A stretch of 64,000 nt of DNA from CAUJIW01 sp963205175 (GTDB taxonomy: Bacteria > Pseudomonadota > Alphaproteobacteria > Sphingomonadales > Sphingomonadaceae): the NCBI GenBank assembly GCA_041060555.1, contig JBEUDS010000015.1; one strand, given 5' to 3'. Within the stretch, counting starts at the first letter, position 1. Each line of letters starts with the position of its first letter. The position numbers and the translations under genes are program-made. The notes beneath the pieces were generated by a model. That model was given only the letters and a program-made list of their open reading frames with translations, was not told the DNA's origin and ran no database searches. Shown here one piece after another: positions 15,780-24,703 of the stretch.

Positions 15780-17279
15780 TCAGCGCATCGTCGGGATGAC
15801 GAATGCCTGATCCTCGACCGCGCCACCGCTCGGCCAGCGCTGGGTGACGGTCTTCACCTTGGTGAAGAAGCGCACGCCTTCCATGCCATGCTGGTTCATG
15901 TCACCGAACGCCGAGCGCTTCCAGCCGCCGAAGGTGTGGTAGGCCAGCGGCACCGGGATCGGCACGTTGATGCCGACCATGCCGACATTGACCCGCGCGG
16001 CGAAGTCGCGCGCGGTGTTGCCGTTGCGGGTGAAGATCGCCACGCCATTGCCGTACTGGTGCTGGCTCGGCAGGGCCAGCGCTTCCTCGAAGGTCTCGGC
16101 GCGGACGATCTGCAGCACCGGGCCGAAGATTTCCTCCTGATAGCTGCGCATGGTCGGCTTGACGTTGTCGAACAGCGACGGGCCGATGAAGAAGCCTTTC
16201 TCGAAGCCCTGCAGCACGAAGTCGCGGCCATCGATCAGCAGGTCGGCGCCTTCGTCGACGCCCATCTGGATATAGCCCTTGACCTTCTCGCGGTGGGCGG
16301 CGGTGACCACCGGGCCGTACTGGGCATCGGCATCGGTGGAGATGCCGACCTTCATCTTCTCGATTTCCGGCCGCAGACGCTCCAGCAGCGCCTCCGCCGT
16401 GCCCTTGCCCACCGGCACCGCGACAGGCAGCGCCATGCAGCGCTCGCCGGCGGAACCGTAGGCCGAGCCCACCAGGTCCTTGACCACCTGGTCGAGGTCG
16501 GCGTCGGGCATGACGATGCCGTGGTTCTTGGCGCCACCCATGGCCTGGACGCGCTTGCCGTTGGCGGCACCCGTCAGATAGACATACTGGGCGATGTCGG
16601 AGGAACCGACGAAGCTCACCGCCTTGACGTCAGGGTGATGCAGGATGGCGTCCACCGCCACCTTGTCGCCGTGGATGACGTTGAGCACGCCTTCCGGCGC
16701 ACCGGCCTCCAGCATCAGCTCCGCCAGACGCACCGGCACGCTGGGGTCGCGCTCGGAAGGCTTCAGCACGAAGGTGTTGCCGCAGGCGATGGCGACGCCG
16801 AACATCCACATCGGAATCATGCCCGGGAAGTTGAACGGGGTGATGCCGGCGCAGACGCCCAGCGGCTGGCGCATCGAGAACACGTCGATGCCCGGGCCGG
16901 CGCCCTCGGTGTACTCGCCCTTCTGCAGGTGCGGGATGCCGCAGGCGAACTCGATCACTTCCAGACCGCGCTGGATATCGCCCTTGGAGTCGGCGATCAC
17001 CTTGCCGTGCTCGCGCGACAGCAGCTCGGCCAGCTCGTCCATGTGCTTCTCGATCAACCCCTTGAAGTTGAACAGCACGCGGGCGCGCCGCTGCGGGTTG
17101 GTGGCGGACCAGCCGGGGAAGGCCTTGAGGGCGGCCTGCACCGCCTGGTCGACTTCCGCCGCGGTGGCGAGCTGCACCCTGGCCTGAACCTCGCCGGTGT
17201 TGGGGTTGAACACGTCGCCGAACCGGCCGGACGTGCCGACCACCGACTTGGCCGCGATATAATGGTCGATCTGCCGCAT
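15780..17279 (-). CDS. mmsA: methylmalonate-semialdehyde dehydrogenase (acylating)
   Basis: A 499-residue CoA-dependent aldehyde dehydrogenase. The nucleophile is Cys281 in GSAGERCMA, preceded by the MmsA-typical FNFPGMIPMWMFG and the glycine-rich FVGSSDIA motif; the catalytic Glu of other ALDHs is absent, as expected of MmsA. It converts methylmalonate semialdehyde to propionyl-CoA. The ATG at 17279 follows GAGGGA; upstream lies a divergent LysR gene that probably controls it. Confidence 0.94.
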   Translation of the reverse strand: MRQIDHYIAAKSVVGTSGRFGDVFNPNTGEVQARVQLATAAEVDQAVQAALKAFPGWSATNPQRRARVLFNFKGLIEKHMDELAELLSREHGKVIADSKGDIQRGLEVIEFACGIPHLQKGEYTEGAGPGIDVFSMRQPLGVCAGITPFNFPGMIPMWMFGVAIACGNTFVLKPSERDPSVPVRLAELMLEAGAPEGVLNVIHGDKVAVDAILHHPDVKAVSFVGSSDIAQYVYLTGAANGKRVQAMGGAKNHGIVMPDADLDQVVKDLVGSAYGSAGERCMALPVAVPVGKGTAEALLERLRPEIEKMKVGISTDADAQYGPVVTAAHREKVKGYIQMGVDEGADLLIDGRDFVLQGFEKGFFIGPSLFDNVKPTMRSYQEEIFGPVLQIVRAETFEEALALPSQHQYGNGVAIFTRNGNTARDFAARVNVGMVGINVPIPVPLAYHTFGGWKRSAFGDMNQHGMEGVRFFTKVKTVTQRWPSGGAVEDQAFVIPTMR

Positions 17280-17398
17280 GGATCCATTCCCTCGTTTTAC
17301 AAAGCGTGCGCTGCCTATATGCTGTGCACCAATACCTGTACCAGACTCGTTTTGCGCCGATCTACTGTGCAAAGTTACAATGACGGGAGGCGTCCGCC
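17280..17398. promoter_or_regulatory. divergent mmsA / LysR control region
   Basis: The 119-bp region carries two direct repeats CTGTGCA at 17322-17328 and 17365-17371, 43 bp apart (about four helical turns), the first in the partly dyadic context TGTGCACCAATACCTGTACCAG trimmed at its ends. They are plausible binding sites for the adjacent LysR regulator. Confidence 0.45.
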
Positions 17399-18313
17399 GT
17401 GTTCGACTGGAACGACCTGCGCTTCTTCCTCGCCGTGGCCCGCCATGGCCGGCTGATCGACGCCGGCCGCAAGCTGGGGGTCGACCATACCACGGTTGCC
17501 CGCCGGATTGGCGCTCTTGAGCAGGCCATCGGCTGCCGGCTGTTCCATCGCTCGCCGCGCGGCCTGACCCTCACCGAGGCCGGCCACCGGCTGGTGGCGC
17601 ACGCCGACCGCATGGAAAGCGAGGCCACCACCATCGTAGAGGAGATGGCCGGCCAGGACGTGCAGGTGACCGGCACCGTGCGGCTGGCGACGCCGGAGGC
17701 GTTCGGCGCCTATCTGGTCGCCCCCAACATCCCGCTGTTCAACCAGCTCTACCCGCAGCTCAACCTCGAACTGGTGGCGGAGAACCGGGCGATCAGCCTG
17801 TCGAAGCGGGAGGCCGACATCGCCATCATGCTGGGCCGGCCACCATCGGGCCGGCTGTTCGCCCGCAAGCTGACCAACTACGCGCTGGGCCTCTATGGCA
17901 GCGCCGACTATCTCGCCGGCCGACCGCCGATCAGCAACGCCGACGACCTGCGCGGCCATGGCTTCATCAGCTACATCGAGGATCTGGTGGCGATCCCGCA
18001 GCTGAAGTCGCTGACCGACGTGGTGCCCGGCGCGCAGGTGCTGTTCCGCTCCAACTCCATCGTCGCGCAGCAGAACGCCGTCGCCGCCGGCCTCGGGCTC
18101 GGGCTGCTGCACCACTTCTCCGCCGGTCACGATCCCCGGCTGGTGCCGCTGCTGACCGCCGACATCCGCATCGAGCGGGCTTACTGGGTGGTGGTGCACG
18201 CCGACCTGCGCACGCTGCCGCGCATCCGCGCCGTGGTCGACTTCCTGCAGGCCATCGTCGACCGGCAGCGCGCCCAGCTCGACGGCCCGTCGGGCATGGT
18301 CGAAGCGGCCTGA
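17399..18313 (+). CDS. LysR family transcriptional regulator
   Basis: A 304-residue regulator with an N-terminal winged helix-turn-helix (DLRFFLAVARHGRLIDAGRKL, recognition helix DHTTVARRIGALE) and a C-terminal periplasmic-binding-like effector domain. It starts with GTG at 17399 behind GGGAGG. It is divergent from mmsA, the usual arrangement of LysR regulators and their targets, so it probably activates valine degradation in response to a pathway intermediate. TetR or MerR-type control of such genes is also known in other bacteria. Confidence 0.92.
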   Translation: MFDWNDLRFFLAVARHGRLIDAGRKLGVDHTTVARRIGALEQAIGCRLFHRSPRGLTLTEAGHRLVAHADRMESEATTIVEEMAGQDVQVTGTVRLATPEAFGAYLVAPNIPLFNQLYPQLNLELVAENRAISLSKREADIAIMLGRPPSGRLFARKLTNYALGLYGSADYLAGRPPISNADDLRGHGFISYIEDLVAIPQLKSLTDVVPGAQVLFRSNSIVAQQNAVAAGLGLGLLHHFSAGHDPRLVPLLTADIRIERAYWVVVHADLRTLPRIRAVVDFLQAIVDRQRAQLDGPSGMVEAA

Positions 18314-18320
18314 GCGGTCA

Positions 18321-18351
18321 GGCCCGGCACCGCACCCCGCGATGCCGGGCC
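18321..18351. terminator. hairpin between converging genes, possible bidirectional terminator
   Basis: GGCCCGGCA (18321-18329) pairs with TGCCGGGCC (18343-18351) between the LysR gene and the converging acyl-CoA dehydrogenase gene. No T-run follows on either side, so termination strength is uncertain. Confidence 0.45.
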
Positions 18352-18369
18352 GATCCCGCCAATGCCCGC

Positions 18370-19593
18370 CTATCGCCCGGTCGGCAGGTCCTTGAACGCG
18401 ATGTCCTTGTCCACCCGCACGTCGCCGGGCAGGCCCAGCACCCGCTCGGCGATGATGTTGCGCAAAATCTCGTCGGTGCCGCCGGCGATGCGCAGACCCG
18501 GCGCGAACATGAAGTTGCGGTGGAACAGGCCGCCGAACGGCGCCTCGGCCGGATCGTTGAGGATGCCGTACTGGTCGGCGAGGTCGAGCGCCATCGCCGA
18601 CATTTCCTGCATCTGGTTGGCCGAGACGATCTTGCCGATCGAGGCCTCCGGCCCCGGCGTCTGGCCGCGCGACAACGCGGTCAGGGTGCGGAACTTGGTG
18701 AACTTCAGCCCCTGTGCCGCCACATACCAGTCCGCCAGTTTCTCGCGGAAGGCCTGGTCGGCCATGGCCGGCCGGCCACCGAGGTCGAGCGCGCGGGCCA
18801 GCGCCATCAGCTCCTCCGGCGTCGGGCCGTAGCCGGTGCCTACCGCCAGACGCTCGTTCATCAGCGTCACCAGCGCCACCTGCCAGCCGGCGCCCACTTC
18901 ACCCAGCCGCTGGCTGTCGGGAATGCGCACGTCGGTGAAATAGACCTCGTTGAACTCGCGGTCGCCCGACATCTGGTGGATCGGACGAGCCTCCACCCCC
19001 GGCGCCTTCATGTCCACCCAGAACATGGTGAGGCCCTTGTGTTTGGGCACATCCGGGTTGGTGCGGGTGAGCAGGATGCCGAAGTCGGAGAAGTGCGCGC
19101 CCGAGGTCCACACCTTCTGGCCGTTGACCACCCAGTCGTCGCCATCGCGCACCGCGCGGGTGCGCAGGCCGGCAACGTCGGAGCCCGCCGCCGGCTCGGA
19201 GAACAGCTGGCACCAGATTTCGTCACCGCGCACGGCGGGCGCCACGAAGCGCTGCTTGGTGGCGGTGTCGGCGAACGCCATCACGGTGGGCACGCACATG
19301 CCAAGGCCGATGGCAAAGACATTGGGCGGCGTTTCGAACTGCTCTTCCTCCTGGGCGTAGATCACCTGCTGGATCGGCGTGCCGCCGCGCCCGCCCAGCT
19401 CCTTGGGCCAGGTGATGCAGGCAAAGCCGGCCTCGGCCTTCTTGCGCTGCCAGGCCTTGGCCGCCTCCAGCGTCGCCGGATCGGAGCGCACGGCAAGTGG
19501 CGCCCCGTCGCCCTTGGGGCGGGCGTTGGCGGCGAGAAAGGCCCGCGCTTCGGCGCGGAAAGCGGCTTCTTCCGGTGAATCCTTGAAATCCAT
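18370..19593 (-). CDS. acyl-CoA dehydrogenase family protein
   Basis: A 407-residue acyl-CoA dehydrogenase of the larger, FadE17/26-like type: QLFSEPAAGSDVAGL FAD-contact motif, a central WVVNGQKVWTSGAH segment and a C-terminal GGTDEILRNIIAERVLGLP. GGGGAGGAA precedes the ATG at 19593. It is the last gene of a run encoding a metallo-hydrolase, acyl-CoA ligase, SDR and another acyl-CoA dehydrogenase. Paired ACAD genes of this kind often encode heteromeric enzymes for steroid or branched acyl-CoA chains; here that is only inference. Confidence 0.9.
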   Translation of the reverse strand: MDFKDSPEEAAFRAEARAFLAANARPKGDGAPLAVRSDPATLEAAKAWQRKKAEAGFACITWPKELGGRGGTPIQQVIYAQEEEQFETPPNVFAIGLGMCVPTVMAFADTATKQRFVAPAVRGDEIWCQLFSEPAAGSDVAGLRTRAVRDGDDWVVNGQKVWTSGAHFSDFGILLTRTNPDVPKHKGLTMFWVDMKAPGVEARPIHQMSGDREFNEVYFTDVRIPDSQRLGEVGAGWQVALVTLMNERLAVGTGYGPTPEELMALARALDLGGRPAMADQAFREKLADWYVAAQGLKFTKFRTLTALSRGQTPGPEASIGKIVSANQMQEMSAMALDLADQYGILNDPAEAPFGGLFHRNFMFAPGLRIAGGTDEILRNIIAERVLGLPGDVRVDKDIAFKDLPTGR

Positions 19594-19632
19594 GACGTGT
19601 TCCTCCCCTCTATCCTGTTCAGGCCGGCCTGT

Positions 19633-20751
19633 TCAGGCCGCGTTGCGCTGTTCGAGCTGGCTGATCAGCCGCTCCTTCCACAGCCGCGGCGCACCGGCGA
19701 CCAGCCGCAGCTGCTCCGACCGGCGATAGTGGAGGTGGCAGTCCGCCTCCCAGGTGAAGCCCATGCCGCCATGGGTCTGGATGTTTTCCTTGGCGGCGAA
19801 CCAGTAGGCCTCGCTGCCCGCAATGCGCGCGGCCGCCGCCGCCAGCGGCAGCTCAGCGCCGCCTTCCTCCAGCGCCCAGGCGCCGAAATAGGCGTTGGAG
19901 CGGGCCAGTTCGCCCTTCACATACATATCCGCCAGCTTGTGCTTGATCGCCTGGTTGCCGCCGATGACACGCCCGAAGGCATAGCGGTTGAGCGCATAGT
20001 CCTTGGCCATTTCCAGGCAGGCGTCAGTGCCGCCCACCTGTTCGAAAGCAAGCAGCACCGCCGCCCGGTCGAGCACCGCCTGGGCCAGCGCCCAGCCGTC
20101 GCCGGCGTCACCCAGCCGCTCGGCCGGCGCGCCGTCGAAGGTCACCCGCGCCACGTTGCGGGTGGGGTCGAGGCTCGCCAGCGTTTCCGCCCGCACGCCG
20201 CCACCGCGCGCATCGACCAGATACAAGCCGGCCTGACCCCCTTCCTGTGCCAGCACGATCAGCCGGTCGGCGATGGCGCCATCCGTCACCGGCACCTTGA
20301 CGCCACTCAGCCGGCCGCCCTCGACGCGGCAACCCAGCGCGCTACCGGGAGCCGCCACGCCGGCGCCCTCGGCCACCGCCCAGGCGCCGATCAGATCGCC
20401 GGCGGCCACCGCCGGCAGCAGCGCCGCCTGCTGCTCGGACGAGCCCGCCAGCAACACGGCCTGGGTGAAGAAATAGACCGTCGAGGCAAACGGCACCGGC
20501 GCACAGGCGCGGCCCATTTCCTCGGCGATGGCGCACAGCGCGATCTGGCCGAGCCCCAGCCCGCCATGCTGTTCGGCGATCGGAATGCCGAGCCAGCCCA
20601 TCCCGGCGATCCTGCGCCACAGATCGGCGTCATAGCCGCGCGCCGGGTCGTTGAGCACGCCACGCGCCACGCGGCTGTCGCACTGTTCCTTGAGGAACTT
20701 GCGCGCCTGCTCCTTCATGAATTTCTGATCGTCGGAAAAATCAAAATCCAT
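19633..20751 (-). CDS. acyl-CoA dehydrogenase family protein
   Basis: A 372-residue acyl-CoA dehydrogenase homologue with DFDFSDDQKFMKEQARKFL at the N-terminus and IQTHGGMGFTWEADCHLHYRR near the C-terminus. The central region is more divergent than in its neighbour, as is typical of the non-catalytic-looking partner in a two-subunit ACAD. The ATG at 20751 has GGGGAG at 9 bases. It is 39 bp upstream of the second ACAD gene and probably forms a complex with its product. Confidence 0.88.
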   Translation of the reverse strand: MDFDFSDDQKFMKEQARKFLKEQCDSRVARGVLNDPARGYDADLWRRIAGMGWLGIPIAEQHGGLGLGQIALCAIAEEMGRACAPVPFASTVYFFTQAVLLAGSSEQQAALLPAVAAGDLIGAWAVAEGAGVAAPGSALGCRVEGGRLSGVKVPVTDGAIADRLIVLAQEGGQAGLYLVDARGGGVRAETLASLDPTRNVARVTFDGAPAERLGDAGDGWALAQAVLDRAAVLLAFEQVGGTDACLEMAKDYALNRYAFGRVIGGNQAIKHKLADMYVKGELARSNAYFGAWALEEGGAELPLAAAAARIAGSEAYWFAAKENIQTHGGMGFTWEADCHLHYRRSEQLRLVAGAPRLWKERLISQLEQRNAA

Positions 20752-20911
20752 TGTCAAAATCTCCCCAGGTCTGAAACGGCCGGTCCGGTGTTGTTGTTGG
20801 TGCGGACAATCGACCGATGGCTAAAAGCTCCTTGCAGGCAATGCCACCCGGTGGGCGTGGCAGGTCGGCGCATAATCCGCCGGACTGTCTGGCGCGCGGC
20901 GTCCTTGCGGA

Positions 20912-21775
20912 CTAGCGCAGGAAATGGATGCTGCCTTCCGGCGCGTAAATCTCATCCTCGTGCGCGGCGATCGACTCGGCGGTGAACGGCTCAGCACCGG
21001 TGGCAAAGCCCGCCCCGCTGACAAGCTTCAATTCCATCACATTGGTGCCGGTCGCCGTCAGCGTCTTGCCGGTGTGCTGCTTGGAAAGGTCGCTCACCAT
21101 GTAGAGCACCACCGGCGCCAGCCGGTCCGGCGTCCACTTCTCGGCGATCTCGGGCGGGATCAGCCCTTCGGTCATCCGCGTGGCGGCCGTCGGCGCGAAG
21201 GCCCAGACGCGGATGCCATAGCGCATGCCCTCCAGCGCCAGCACGTGCGACAGGCCCCACAGGCCGGCCTTGGCCGCCGCGTAGTTCGACTGGCCGAAAT
21301 TGCCGATGATGCCCGACGTCGAGGTGGTGTTGACAATGACGCCGCCGCCATTGTCCTTCATCCAGGCGAAAATCGGCTTGGTGACGCAGAACGCCCCCTT
21401 CAGGTGCACGGCGATCACCTGATCCCAGTCCTCCTCCTCGGTCTTGAGGAGGGTCTTGTCGCGCAGAATGCCGGCGTTGTTGACCAGAATATCGACCCGG
21501 CCAAACGCCGCCAGTGCGGTTTCAAGAATGCTCTCGCCGCCGGCCATGGTGCGCACATCGGCGGCATTGGCCACCGCCTCGCCCCCGGCGGCGCGGATTT
21601 CCTCGACCACCTTCTCGGCCGCCGGCGCGGTGCCGGCACCGGTGCCGTCGCGATTGCCGCCATAGTCGTTGACCACCACGCGCGCGCCTTCCCGCGCGAA
21701 CAGCAGCGCATAGGCGCGCCCCAGGCCGCCGCCACCGCCCGTCACCACCGCCACCTTGCCCGTCAGCAGACCCAT
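20912..21775 (-). CDS. SDR family dehydrogenase, 3-hydroxyacyl-CoA dehydrogenase-like
   Basis: A 287-residue short-chain dehydrogenase with TGGGGGLGRAY, NNAGILRD and the catalytic SNYAAAK motif. The VVVNDYGG segment and a C-terminal extension after the core match the (3R)-hydroxyacyl-CoA dehydrogenase domain of peroxisomal multifunctional enzyme 2, suggesting a beta-oxidation step. It begins 6 bp after the acyl-CoA ligase stop, so the two are co-transcribed. Confidence 0.88.
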   Translation of the reverse strand: MGLLTGKVAVVTGGGGGLGRAYALLFAREGARVVVNDYGGNRDGTGAGTAPAAEKVVEEIRAAGGEAVANAADVRTMAGGESILETALAAFGRVDILVNNAGILRDKTLLKTEEEDWDQVIAVHLKGAFCVTKPIFAWMKDNGGGVIVNTTSTSGIIGNFGQSNYAAAKAGLWGLSHVLALEGMRYGIRVWAFAPTAATRMTEGLIPPEIAEKWTPDRLAPVVLYMVSDLSKQHTGKTLTATGTNVMELKLVSGAGFATGAEPFTAESIAAHEDEIYAPEGSIHFLR

Positions 21776-21781
21776 GAACGT

Positions 21782-23473
21782 TCAGCTCCCTTTGCCGGCC
21801 GCGGTGCGTTTCGCTTCCTCTTCCGCCACCAGTTCCTTCTTCGACAGTTTGCCGATCATCGTCTTGGGCAGCGCATCTCGGACTTCCACCGCCACCGGCC
21901 GCTCGTGCTTGGCGACCTTGTCCTTCAGATAATCGAGCAGAGCGGTACCATCGACACCGGCCGCCGCCTCGGACTTCAGCACCACGAACGCCTTGGGCTT
22001 CTGGCCGAGATAGGCGTCGGGAATGCCGATCACCGTCGCTTCCTTGACCGCCGGGTGCTGGTAGAGCGCCTCCTCGATCATGCGCGGGTAGACCTTGAAG
22101 CCACCGACCATGATCATGTCCTTCAGGCGGTCGATGATGAAGGTGTAGCCGTCGGCATCGATGTAACCGACGTCGCCGGTGCGCAGCCGGCCATCGGCGA
22201 ACACCAGATCGCCCGAACGCTGCCAGTAGCCGCGCATCACCTGCGGGCCGACGATGGTGATCTCGCCCGCCTCGCCCTGCGGCAACACCCGGGTCGGGTC
22301 TTCCTTGTCGACGATGATGATGTCGGTCCCCGGCAGCGGCAGGCCGATGGAGCCCGGCCGGTTCTCGCCATGAAAGGGATTGGTGGAAACGACACCCGAA
22401 CTCTCGGTCAGGCCATAGCCTTCCGACACGATGGCGCCAGTCTTGGCCTCGAACTGCTTTTTCAGTTCCACCGGCATCGGCGCGCCGCCGGAAATGCACA
22501 GGCGAATCGAGGTCAGGTCGTACTTATCGAGCTTGGGATGCGACAGCAGGGCAGTATACATCGTGGGCACGCCCGGCACCACGGTGACGCGGCGCTTGTG
22601 GATGGTTTTCAGCGCCTGGGTCAGCTCGAATTTCGGCAGCATGACGATTTCGGCACCCACCAGCGTGGTGAGATTCAGCACCACGGTGTTGGCGAACACG
22701 TGGAAGAAGGGCAGCGCGCCGAACATGCGGTCATGGCCCTCGCGCGCTTTCTCGTCGATCGCCGCCACCTGCTGGGCATTGATGGTCAGGTTGGCGTGCG
22801 TCAGCATCGCCCCCTTGGGCACGCCGGTGGTGCCGCCGGTGTACTGCAGCAACGCCAGATCGCGTTCGGGATCGATCTCGACCGGGCGGAGGTTGCCATC
22901 GTTGGCCAGCAGCTCATCGAAGCCGATATGGCGGATATCGAGCTTCACCTTCGCCTGCTCGCGCCGCTTGAACACCCGGTAGAGCAGGCTCTTGGCCGGC
23001 GGCAGCGCGTCCGCGAGCGAGCCCACCACCAGGCAGCGCAGCCGCGAGGTCTCCAGCACTTCCGACATGGTGGCGTACAGGCTGGCGACGTCGAGACAGA
23101 CCATGATGTCGGTCTGCGAGTCCTCGACCTGTGCCTGCAGCTCCGAGGCCGAATAGAGCGGCGAGAAGTTCACCACCGTGCCGCCGGCCTTGAGAATGGC
23201 GTAGTAGGCGATCACGTAATGCGGGCAGTTGGGCAGGAACAGGCCAACCTTGATGCCCTTGCCGACCCCGAGAATCTGGAACCCGCGCGCCGCGCGCGTC
23301 ACCTGTTCGGCAATCTCGCGGTAGGTCCAGCGACGGCCGAGAAAGTCGAGGTAGGGCGCGTCGGGCTGGCGCGCCGCCGAGCGTTCGAGCAGCGCCGGCA
23401 CCGGCAGTGCCTCGAACGGAGTGTCCCACGGCTGGGCATGACTATACCCTTCGAGCCACGGCCTTTCTGTCAC
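21782..23473 (-). CDS. long-chain fatty acid-CoA ligase
   Basis: A 563-residue AMP-binding enzyme. The P-loop-like motif YTGGTTGVPKGAML, the YGLTESSG motif and a C-terminal domain with the catalytic lysine near PKTMIGKLSKK are all present. It activates a fatty (or related) acid to its acyl-CoA, supplying the two acyl-CoA dehydrogenases downstream. It starts with GTG at 23473 behind GAGGAC. FadD-like by overall architecture; chain-length preference cannot be read. Confidence 0.92.
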   Translation of the reverse strand: MTERPWLEGYSHAQPWDTPFEALPVPALLERSAARQPDAPYLDFLGRRWTYREIAEQVTRAARGFQILGVGKGIKVGLFLPNCPHYVIAYYAILKAGGTVVNFSPLYSASELQAQVEDSQTDIMVCLDVASLYATMSEVLETSRLRCLVVGSLADALPPAKSLLYRVFKRREQAKVKLDIRHIGFDELLANDGNLRPVEIDPERDLALLQYTGGTTGVPKGAMLTHANLTINAQQVAAIDEKAREGHDRMFGALPFFHVFANTVVLNLTTLVGAEIVMLPKFELTQALKTIHKRRVTVVPGVPTMYTALLSHPKLDKYDLTSIRLCISGGAPMPVELKKQFEAKTGAIVSEGYGLTESSGVVSTNPFHGENRPGSIGLPLPGTDIIIVDKEDPTRVLPQGEAGEITIVGPQVMRGYWQRSGDLVFADGRLRTGDVGYIDADGYTFIIDRLKDMIMVGGFKVYPRMIEEALYQHPAVKEATVIGIPDAYLGQKPKAFVVLKSEAAAGVDGTALLDYLKDKVAKHERPVAVEVRDALPKTMIGKLSKKELVAEEEAKRTAAGKGS

Positions 23474-23533
23474 GCCTGTCCTCCCCGTCCGCCGCGCGTC
23501 ATGGCCGAGCGCGGTCGGATCATCCTAACCTCG

Positions 23534-24622
23534 TCACGGCACCACGAACAGGTCGTGGTCGGCCTCGCGCTGGCGCCGCAGCCGCCCCTGACCTTCAAGA
23601 TAGTGCAGGTGCGACAGCGCCTCGCCGGTCGCCATCATGATGTCGCTGTTGGTGATCGGTCGCTTGAACAGCGTCTCGAAGGTCTCGCGCACCTTGCGCG
23701 GTTCGCGGCAACGCTCGATCAGGCGGTCGAGCTTGCGCTCATGGTCGAGCCGCAGCTGGTCAAGGCGCGCATGCAGGCCATGGAAGGGCTCATTGTGCGA
23801 CGGCAATACCAGCAGACTGTCAGGCAGCAGCTTCAGCCGATCGAGACTGTCGAACCATTCCTCCAGCGGGTTGGCATCGAATTCCGCCACATGCACCGAG
23901 ACGTTGGGCGTGATGCGCGGCAGCACCTGGTCACCGGCGATCAGCACCCCCGCCTCCTCGCACACCAGACAGGCATGTTCGGGCGAATGACCGCGCCCGA
24001 CCACCACCCGCCAGGTCCGCCCGCCAATGGTCAGCGCGTCATCATCCCGCATCCGGTGATACTGCACCGGCAACGGTGTCACCGCGTTGCCAAACCGCCC
24101 CCAGCCACGGCCACGGAAGGCCTCCAGATCCTCGCCGTCCCAGCCGGCGCGGCCGTAGAAGGTCATCGCCTCGACCGGCGGCTCCTCCTGCTGGTCGAGC
24201 ATCAGCATGCGGGCGGTCAGATACTCGCCGCGCGTCATGCACAAGGTGGCGCCGGTGTGCCGGCACAGCCAGCCCGCCTGTCCGAGATGGTCGGGATGCA
24301 TGTGGGTGACGATGACGCGGGTGACCGGCTTGCCGCCCAGCGGCCCCGCCAGCAGCCCTTGCCACAGCGCGCGGGTCTCGTCGGTGCGCAATCCGGTGTC
24401 CACCAGCACCCAGCCGTCGCCGTCGTCGAGCACGTAGAGGTTGATATGGTCGAGCCCCGCCGGCATCGGCATCCGCAGCCACAGCACGCCGGCCGCCACC
24501 TCCTTGAGCTCGCCCGGCGCCGGCCACCAGCGACCGAACGGATAGCTCAGGCCGCGAAACTCGACGGCCTCGATGGGCGCCTGTTCCTCGATTTCGAGGT
24601 CGGTCAGCGATTGATCGGTCAT
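23534..24622 (-). CDS. MBL fold metallo-hydrolase
   Basis: A 362-residue metallo-beta-lactamase-fold protein with the dinuclear metal motif HMHPDH and a later GHSPEH, followed by a C-terminal winged-helix-like domain (the LACTB2-type arrangement). The substrate is unknown; hydrolysis of a thioester such as acyl-CoA would suit its position at the head of a fatty-acid operon. GGGAG precedes the ATG at 24622, and a LiuR-type palindrome lies just upstream. Confidence 0.87.
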   Translation of the reverse strand: MTDQSLTDLEIEEQAPIEAVEFRGLSYPFGRWWPAPGELKEVAAGVLWLRMPMPAGLDHINLYVLDDGDGWVLVDTGLRTDETRALWQGLLAGPLGGKPVTRVIVTHMHPDHLGQAGWLCRHTGATLCMTRGEYLTARMLMLDQQEEPPVEAMTFYGRAGWDGEDLEAFRGRGWGRFGNAVTPLPVQYHRMRDDDALTIGGRTWRVVVGRGHSPEHACLVCEEAGVLIAGDQVLPRITPNVSVHVAEFDANPLEEWFDSLDRLKLLPDSLLVLPSHNEPFHGLHARLDQLRLDHERKLDRLIERCREPRKVRETFETLFKRPITNSDIMMATGEALSHLHYLEGQGRLRRQREADHDLFVVP

Positions 24623-24642
24623 ACAGATACTCCCGCACCCAG

Positions 24643-24666
24643 CTTTACGTTGACGTAAACGTAAAG
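24643..24666. promoter_or_regulatory. LiuR-type palindromic operator
   Basis: The inner dyad TTTACGT-TG-ACGTAAA (24644-24659) is perfect, and an outer pair CTTTACG/CGTAAAG (24643-24649, 24660-24666) extends it. It lies 21 bp upstream of the metallo-hydrolase start. It matches the consensus known for the MerR-family regulator LiuR of branched-chain amino acid and fatty-acid catabolism. No MerR gene is in the window. Confidence 0.75.
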
Positions 24667-24703
24667 TCTAGGCGACGCTTCACGCCGGACGATGGTGGTC
24701 CGA

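Noticed and set aside
20924..24658. Very long plus-strand open frame opposite the fatty-acid operon
   Set aside because: It is a GC-rich antisense shadow; the minus strand has five recognisable enzymes with ribosome binding sites.
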